The position numbers were made by a program, and so were the translations under genes. A stretch of 64,000 nucleotides of DNA from Branchiostoma floridae (Eukaryota; Chordata; Leptocardii; Amphioxiformes; Branchiostomatidae), in NCBI RefSeq assembly GCF_000003815.2, contig NC_049995.1, positions 7,895,626 to 7,959,625 on the forward strand, written 5' to 3'. The notes beneath the pieces were generated by a model, which ran no database searches, was not told the origin of the DNA, and saw only the letters and a list, made by a program, of their open reading frames with translations. Each line of letters opens with the position of its first letter. The first letter of the stretch is position 1. Positions 56,001 to 64,000 of this stretch are shown here, piece by piece.

Positions 56001-58900
56001 TTCCCTATATATGTTTGCCGCTGTAGTTGTGCTTCAACCATATTGGAGAGTTTTAAAAGTTAACGGTCCACTGTGTTGCACATGTTAAGCAAATGTTGAT
56101 AGTTATCAATTCTTGAAACCACAGACAATGTTGTTTGAGGCTCCGCGCTCTTTGGATTACGATAAGAGAATGTGGACTTTATCAAACTAAAACCGCGGCT
56201 TTGTATATAATCTTTTAAATCCCTCTCTACGATAAGTGTTACTTTTGATACGGAGTAATTGACCTATATTTGGAGTCGCAGTGGCGCAAAGTTTATCAAA
56301 AATACATTGACTTTACAGATATGGTTATTTATACAAGTTTTCAGCGTTGGGCATAAAAAATACGAAAAATGCGCACAAAACAAAAGTAAAATGACGAAAT
56401 AAATGACATCAAAAAGTAAAAAAAACTAAAATGATGAAAATGATATTAATTCTTTGTGCTCTTTTGCTATGTGGCATATGAAGTATATTTTTCACTGTAG
56501 CTAGCCAAAGCTCATATGGAGAAGGGTCTCTAGGCTTCATTTATTTTGCTTTGTACAACATAGAAATGTAGCTAATAGCACTAGAAAAATAGAGGCAATT
56601 TGAAGTTCTTTTTCTCTTTTGATCCCCAACATTGCACTGTACCTGGAATCGATCGTGTACCGGTACAAAAACCAGGATACAGCGGGGAGCTAGCGGAACT
56701 GAGCCGGGAGGGATTAACGATAATACCGGCGGTAAACCTAACCGTTCCCATCGACTCAGGAGATTGTAGACATCCGATACTCTAATGGATCCGATAGGTA
56801 CTCATACACTTACACTTTAGACTTGACTTGACCCAAAAGAGTGCCTTTTTCAGGTTAACAAAAACGTTTTACATTACTGATATATCTTATCCTATACAGC
56901 TAGTGTTGTGTTCACATTTTTTGGACATTTTGCGGTTGCAGTAATTATCTATTTGATAGTAAATTAAGTCAGAAAATACATTTATTTGCCTATTCTCTTA
57001 GCTCTTATTCAATTGGTTTATCTTTTCAATTATCAAAGACCCAGTCCGTAACATTTCAAGTTAAAGTTGTCAAAAGTAAAGCTTGTACGTAGGCATTGTA
57101 ATTGTAATCTGGACATGTTGTCGGAATGTCACTGTAAACCGTTTTTATAGATCACGTTCAACATACACTTGATTCTAGAAGACCTTTTGAAAAACAGTTC
57201 TGACGTACACACCAAAGGAAACCATTGTCAGTTTCTTAAGGTCAGGACTTGGTTTTTGTTCTCTTTTTTTATTAAACGTCTTGGATTGTAAAGAAAGCGT
57301 GACTTTGAGTCGTGGCGAAACTATGGAAACAGGTGCCAAAATTTGCGACTACCGAAATGTCCGAATCGTTTGGATGACGAATTATGTGCTCATTTAACCG
57401 TTGACAGTCCACCTGGCCATCACAATATTTGTTATGTAGTCTATTCTTTAGCCATTTTTAACGGAAATGGCCCTGAAAGACCTTCCAAATACGTATCCCT
57501 TGGTAAATAATCCTCGCTGTTCCTTAATTTGACTTGAGACGTTCCGACATTTGTTTGATAAGCACCCAAAGTTTATCTTTTATCCAAAATATTTGCTGTC
57601 TGTTCAGTCTTGGACACTGACCTCCACACACCTTGGTTTGATGATGTTATTTGATGATGTCACGTTTATTTGAACTGAAATAGGGAGCAAATTTGTAAAG
57701 GGAACGGCAGGGAGGCTGAACGGTTATTAAGTGTGCTTTAAAAAGTAATTAAAAGATGTTTCCAATTTCAATATGAAGTTATGCAATCTAACGTAGAGGT
57801 TTTTCGTTTCGTTTATACATCACACGAGTCAAAGAGTTAATGTTATCGAGTATTCTCGAATCCTTACTCAAATGTCGTTCATTTGGAAGTGGATGGCGGA
57901 ATGTTTCCTACGGCGCTGCGTCCTAGATTACATTTTGTTACCCTGACTTTATAGTGGGAATATCATGCAAAACGTACAAATATGACTAAAAAGACAACAA
58001 AATACACCAAGTTTGTAAGTTTCAGTGAGATACTGCTACAGCAAAGTCAATATTTTCACAGTTTTTACACTTGACGGGCCCTCCTAAAAGTGCATTTTAT
58101 CAAGTGAAGAGGATTTTGACTGGAAATCAACATGTTTGGGATCCTCTCTCGTCTCTCAGTGAAACGCCACTCTCCACATTTCAAAAGAAGTTAAAACATC
58201 TTTTGAGCCTGACCCAACAAGTCTCTGACACCCTTTTAGATCTAAGCGACGGGCGAAATTAACTGTTGACGCGGTTAAACAAAGCCCTTTCACGCCCCGA
58301 TTCAAACCGGAGTGCAGCTCCTCGCAATCAAACAGCGGTCAGAAAATGTTTGTATCATTCCGCCACTCGTAGAACTTGAAGTGAGCCTACTTGAGCAAAA
58401 TGCACTTTAGCTTTTAGTTTGCAACCACAAGATATTTCAAATCTCAACTGTCAAATACTGATACTCACGTGATCACGATGCAACGAGTTTCAAATTTCAC
58501 ACCTCAGATTCTCATCAACTTTCCAAATTTTTTGCTTTTTTTTGTTGCTTTTTTTCACTATCATATATGCTTAGACGTCTATTTTTTTTACCAGTTTCTG
58601 ACTCATTTACCACTGACTTTTACAACAACAAAAAACAGCTCTTCTACCCTCGTTAAGTGCGGAAAAACCCTCTTAACCATCTGGCATCCAAGTTCATGAC
58701 TATTCAGGATGAAGTCAAAACTGTGACGCCTGACCACGCAGGTGGGTTCGAACAAGTCACAACAGCACTATTGGTGCCATTAAGCCATTCGAACAAAAAC
58801 AAAGCCGCCTCTTGGCGACAAATCATCTGTAGCTGTCGGGGTCACGGCTGGCTTAGTCTCTAACAGAGGTGTTGGCGGACGGAAAACACTGACTCATTCT
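50047..58900. other. 8.8 kb with no recognised gene
   Basis: Mostly AT-rich, few dispersed repeats. 50530-50580 has the words AACAGCTGGAGCCGAACCCC shared with about 12315. 51008-51035 is a foldback-arm scrap. No frame shows a recognisable domain, except a possible LINE piece at 58071. This would be intronic if the FAM167 gene continues. Confidence 0.4.
58071..58262 (+). mobile_element. possible LINE polymerase C-terminal scrap
   Basis: A 63-codon frame contains WDPLSSLSETPLSTFQKKLK, resembling the WNSLP...SLxxFKxxLK end of non-LTR polymerases, ending in TAA at 58260. No upstream polymerase motif is in frame, so the call is weak. Confidence 0.3.
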
Positions 58901-59830
58901 GCAAGTAGATGTAGGCAAGGTGTGCGTAGGAATATATTGGAGAGGAGACAGTAAAAATAAATCGAGGATGTTTTCTGTCACGCTTGTGGAATGGTATTGA
59001 CGCACGCGCGTTAATAAACGGGACAACGTTTTTGATAGCAAATGAAAGAGGTTGTATTTTGAACCATCACTTTAGCAAGTAGGTGGAGGCAAAGTGTGCG
59101 TAGGAATATATCAAAGAGGAGAGAGAGAAAAAATAAATCGAGGATGTTTTCGGTCACGCTTGTAGAATGGTCTACTTACTACTTGATTTTTGAGAGAGGT
59201 TGCATTTTGAGTCACTACTTTAGCAAGTAGGTGGAGGCAAGGTGTGCGTAGGAATATATTGGAGAGGAGACAGTAAAAATAAATCGAGGATGTTTTCTGT
59301 CATGCTTGTGGAATGGTATTGACGCACGCGCGTTAATAAACGGGACAACGTTTTTGATAGCAAATGAAAGAGGTTGTATTTTGAACCATCACTTTAGCAA
59401 GTAGGTGGAGGCAAAGTGTGCGTAGGAATATATTAAAGAGGAGAGAGAGAAGAAATAAATCGAGGATGTTTTCGGTCACGCTTGTAGAATGGTCTACTTA
59501 CTACTTGATTTTTGAGAGAGGTTGCATTTTGAGTCACTACTTTAGCAAGTAGGTGGAGGCAAGGTGTGCGTAGGAGAGGAGAGAGAAAGAAAATAAATCG
59601 AGGATGTTTTCGGTCACGCTTGTGGATGGGCATTGACGTTATAAAATGGTGCAATGGTTTTTGATAGCAAATGAAAGATGTTGAGTCACTATGTATAAAA
59701 GGTGTGCATAGGAATAGATTGGGATTAGGTCGATAAAGAAAAAGTCTAGGGTGTTTTTGGTCACGTTTGTGGTAAGGTTGTAAAACGGGGCGATGATTTT
59801 TGATGACAAATAGTAGGTGGGAAATGTTAT
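58901..59830 (+). repeat. 322-bp higher-order tandem repeat
   Basis: Dimers of two related units (A about 174 bp, B about 148 bp) repeat at exactly 322 bases: A at 58901 and 59223, truncated at 59545; B at 59075 and 59397. A has GACGCACGCGCGTTAATAAA; B has TGGTCTACTTACTACTTGAT instead. Both share GGTGTGCGTAGGAATATAT and AAATAAATCGAGGATGTTTT. The two A copies are almost identical. Degenerate units continue to about 59830. Confidence 0.92.
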
Positions 59831-61058
59831 TACCGAGTTAGGGCACGTTTTCTTGTACGTGCTCTAGTGGGCTTTAGAGGTATACATTCAGGTGAAGAGG
59901 TGGTAAAAACAACAACAGAGGGACCTGCACACTCTGAGAATCCTAGCGGAATGAAAAACACTTGTTATATTTATTCATCATGACCAGAATGGCTTAATTG
60001 CGTGGTAACGCCACGCAGGTATGACGTACGTGCCCCCATTGCCTGAACAATATCTCCATTCTGTTTCTTTCAACAAACGTTTGTTTTTCGACACTGTAAG
60101 ATCCACAGTATCCGGTGTGTTTCGGTCTTGCTGAGACAAAAACGACATAAAACAACACTACAAGCAAATATAACTCAGTGTTGAAACAGATGTTACGAAT
60201 CAAATCATAGTATACTCTTCTCTATCTTCCGAAACGGTTCCCACGCGTTTCAGTCGTTTGATAGTGACGTCATGACTCAGACTGGTGTCCAAACGTTAGA
60301 GGGGTCTCAGTAATGGTAGTAAGCCCGTAGACAATATTGTTATGACAGAGAACAGGTATCACCCGTGAGAAACTGCTAGCTTGGTAATGTCATAGGTTCT
60401 GTTTTCTTTTATAGTTCTGTCAGGCGTGAAAAGTCGAGAGGAGCTGAAATTGGCGGGAAAGATTGGGTGGCGTAAGGCGGACTACGCTCACGTCATACGA
60501 AGTGTCAATCAAAAGAGATAGATTTGTCTGGCCTCAGGAAAGAATAATCAGTCTGGATATTTTTAAGAAGAAAATTGAGGAAGACATTTCCAAGAAGGTC
60601 TGTGTGTTGAGACCTGTTTCTTACACCTGATAAGATAGAAGTCGTCACTTCTTAGTGTTATCAGTTGTTGTTTATACACAAGGATTTAGCACATCACGCA
60701 CTTCACTAGATACAAAGACACTGTAACTTCTGTTCTGGTTTGATTCAAGAAATAGAGGATGTTCAACTATGAAAGCCTTTGTTCTCAACGTTAAAGTTTG
60801 TGCGTGCAAACAGATAGTTACTCTAATCTTTTAAAGACATGATGAGTGTGTATTTCGCACGTTGAAGTTTGCCTATTCTGTGGTTAGTTTAACGTTAATG
60901 TCACCAACGCCGAGGGTAACAAACGCAACAAAGCTGTTAAAATATGGGGATTTAGATTGGGCTGAACACACTGATATCCTCACACGTTTACTCCAGGTGC
61001 AAACAAGCAGTGATTATATGTCTGTGGTAGCTTGTAATGTCAAGGCAAATGTTCAAAG
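59831..61058. other. gene-free
   Basis: No exon or element recognised. Confidence 0.4.
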
Positions 61059-61352
61059 TGTGTATATTTAGCCTGTTTTTATCGGTACAACTATAACATT
61101 GAACACAATAATGATAGAGTACAAAAAGTACAAAGTGTATATTTTTAGCTTACTTTGCAGGTGTAACTATATATTAACGTTACGTAAACACAATAATGAT
61201 AGACTACGAAGGTACGTATACAGAGTATGTATTTTTAGTCTGTTTTATCGACGTAACTTAATTTGTGTTACATAAACGCAACAATGACCGTGATTGACTA
61301 CTAAGGTACAAAGTATCGTGTATATTTAGCCTGCTTTATCGGTGTAACTATG
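61059..61352 (+). repeat. degenerate tandem repeat, 76-94 bp units, about 3.5 copies
   Basis: Units start near 61059, 61135, 61222 and 61316 with GTGTATATTTAGCCTG-like text, followed by GGTGTAACTATA, ACACAATAATGATAGA and CTACNAAGGTAC. Confidence 0.75.
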
Positions 61353-64000
61353 GCAGGATCCCAACAATAGAAAGGCACCGTCAGCAAACCCTTGTTCTGT
61401 GTACTTGTACTCTGTGTACGATGTCTCCAGATCGCGTGAGGAGTGGTAAACGCCAAAGATAAACTGCAAGATTCTTGTCTGATCCTAACTTGTGTCAAGG
61501 AGACGGTCTGTTTATGTCTTAGATGTGTTTTGGAGGACCTTATTTGTCTTCCCCTTTCGGCGACTGCTTAGAGGATATGCCTTGGATAACATTCCTATCT
61601 TAGACTGGCTCGCATCTTGCCAGATTTAAAATTGTTAAGAAGGTTAATATGTTTTGGATGCCGTTCCTTGTCATGAGAGAGAGACAGAGAGAGAGACACA
61701 GAGAGAGAGAGAGAGGGAGAGAGAGATTAATGGCCCCTATCGGCTTTTTAAGGTACTGCAACTAAACTTCTACTGACACAGCGGGTACATGAATGAGAGC
61801 AAAAACTGCCTGAAACTTTTGTCGTGTGGAGACCAGATTTGGAGCTTGAGGCCAAACACCAAAAAATGCCACCAAGACAGTAACGAAGATTTAGGTCATT
61901 TTCCTCGCATATCTTCCCTTTGCCTTTGATCTATTTTAGGGCACGTCGGTCCTTTGTATCTCGTATGGATTCCACACTTTTGCTATCTGCATTTGTTATT
62001 GTATACACACAACTCACTGTTCTATCGGGTATCTTCGGCACGTTACATCAGGGATATATTCCATATCTCCGTTATCTTTCTATGTTGGTATATACACAGG
62101 CATATAGCTGTGTCAAGCGTGCCCTCATTTTGTTGTGAGCGTTGGAGCACTTCTAACCGTCCTCTTGTCTTGTTAACACTCACATCTCGGTGTGTGTCTC
62201 TGTTTAGAAAATATAAGTGCCAATAGACTATCTGTTTAGCTGAAACCTCAGTCCACTTGTGTATTGAGGCCAAGTTTGCGGAAGTATTGCGAGCGTAGCC
62301 GGCGTACGAATTGAACGTACGGTGTGGTCTACTAGCTTTGTTCCGTAAAACGGCCAACTGTCGTAAAATACCATGGCATCGATACAAGTAACCGATTACC
62401 GTAGTAAATATTGATGGAATTCTTTGTCGATGACAACATTTACTTAATACTTTGGTTACGTATATCATCCTTTGAATTAAAGGCGTTCGTGTAAAACGTG
62501 TCAATTTGACACACTATTGATAGTGTAAATTTGTTTTCTTTGGAAGTTTTCCTTTGGAAAACATCCGTATACTTCCTATCGGACGAGTTATCACTTTATC
62601 TCAGTCATATCCTGTAATGTTATATGCTTTGCGTGTAGAAATGATTAGAAATATTTGTAAGGATTTCCGCAGAATTTCCTGTATTAAGATTGATAACTTG
62701 GTTTGCGTATCTGCTCTCTGAGTGAATGCATTGTTGTGGATCGCGAACTATGTTTACGCCGACCAACAGCTGAAGTTGTATACGATTCTCCATGAAATTG
62801 AAGATGGTAAAATCATGGCTAACAGAAATGTTTAAAAAATGCCACCCAAGCATATTTTTTAGCTATGGAACAGACTGTTTATTAATAATATTACGCCTAT
62901 ACAACTTTTTCTACTACCTTATTAGTCTACATGGATTGCATGCATTTTTGGGTCACAGAAAAGCATGGGGGTTTCAATAGCAATTTTAAGTCACTTACGA
63001 TAGTTTAGCAAACACTGCGTGATTAACGGTTAGGCGTTGAAAAACACTATCATTTTCCCAAGGCCACCAATGTTCCAAAAACATCTCCATTTGTACGGAA
63101 AATCTCAACAACTGAAGTGAAAATAAACATTACGGGATCAGTGTTCACCGGACAATCAGCGGGCAAGGGTTGGGTTACGGGGCCTTGGGCGCCATGATAT
63201 TGAATACTTCTGTTAGAACGATGTTTAGGCATCAAGAGAAGAAGGGTGGCGGGAAAGGGTTAACGTCTACCGGTCAGTTTTGTATTGTTTGATCCTAGTT
63301 CCCACACATATGGGGGTAAAGACCACACCTAACGTTCCAGACAAGAAAAAATAACAACAACAATTCGTTTTGAAGAACAACAAACCAGTAGCCTTTCTAG
63401 ATATTTCTAAAGTAACAGTCTATCACTTCCCCGTGTTCGATATCAAATACTGTCTTAAACAAGAATTTCCAGTTCAAAATGGGCAATGTTCTCTACTCGG
63501 AAGGCAACGTAAGAAACATTATCACAAAGAAAACAGCGAAAAACTCAAATTCAAGCTGGGGAAAAATATATGCCAATTCTATCAACAGTAGCTGTAATAG
63601 AGAAATATCGGAAGGAAATCATACATGTTAACAGAATGTGATTAAGTATTAAGGTAAGTAGTTTAGGAAAGTGTATACATAGTTAATTGTATTTGCCCTT
63701 CCTGGCTCCCTGACCGCTCCAGTGATTAAGAATGTCCTTGACATCTCAGCGTGTCAATCAAACACCAGTGTGTTTCACGTTGACGTCCGGAAAAAACTAT
63801 TCAAGCGTTCCAGTTGAAGAAAACCAATTAAGAAAGGCAGCTTTGGGGGTTGTTGAGTGATTTGAACAAGCCTCTACTTCATCGTAGTGTGGGTGTGCAG
63901 TGGTTTTGGCGGGTCATTAACCCCCTTTACACTTATGCACTCATAAATAACTAAATGTTGAAACACAACTCTTTTTCTTACCCATTTTGTGCACTTGGAT
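61353..64000. other. gene-free to the window end
   Basis: 61675-61728 is a (GA)n-rich tract followed by a partial TG-family tail (TTAAGGTACTGCAACTAAAC). No exon is recognised after that; frames of 60-150 codons lack domains. Confidence 0.4.

Overview
This looks like animal nuclear DNA, most likely from a cephalochordate (amphioxus, Branchiostoma). The grounds are spliced genes of chordate type, a dense load of short TIR elements, tRNA-derived SINEs and CR1/Jockey-like LINE fragments, repeat words such as ATCTCCAAGCAGAT and AGGCCACAGCAAG, and TG-microsatellite-bearing elements that I associate with amphioxus. The species assignment is inference. There is one 100-base assembly gap (23096-23195). 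Most long open frames are not genes.

Genes. Four loci are supported. (1) 10972-11623 (+): the last coding exon or a 5'-truncated copy of POMK, protein O-mannose kinase. (2) 17382-22872 (-): a complete six-exon phosducin-like protein 3 gene (PDCL3, 244 codons), with every splice junction and phase readable. (3) 25708-26723 (+): the two 3' exons of a protein with an apparent IRS/DOK-type PTB domain. (4) 47120-47338 (+): the first coding exon of a FAM167-family gene behind a TATA box; its second exon was not found in the remaining 16.6 kb. They have unrelated roles (dystroglycan glycan phosphorylation, chaperonin/actin-tubulin folding, putative signalling adaptor, FAM167 family) and do not form a pathway.

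Regions. 0-10 kb is repeat-rich and gene-free: a 485-bp TIR element, segmental duplications, a foldback element, a TA-flanked MITE and SINE pieces. 10-13.5 kb has a dead LINE reverse transcriptase piece, a SINE and the POMK exon, then a three-level nest (TIR element > LINE tail > MITE). 16.4-23 kb is PDCL3, whose introns hold two SINEs, each split by a hAT-like element with an exact 8-bp target duplication; one hAT element also encloses a LINE 3' end. 25.7-27.4 kb is the PTB gene with a ghost copy of its last exon in the intron and five degenerate tandem copies of its 3' end. 28-46 kb has no recognised gene and holds microsatellite-bearing elements, TIR elements, tandem repeats and foldbacks. 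46.6-47.4 kb is the GC-rich FAM167 promoter and exon. 47.4-64 kb is mostly unique AT-rich sequence with a 322-bp higher-order tandem repeat at 58.9-59.7 kb.

The most unusual items are the partial tandem copy of PDCL3 exon 5 with an intact acceptor and open frame, the repeated self-duplication of the PTB gene 3' end (each unit carrying TGACCTTGA), and an element whose empty insertion site is preserved in a second repeat copy 23 kb away.
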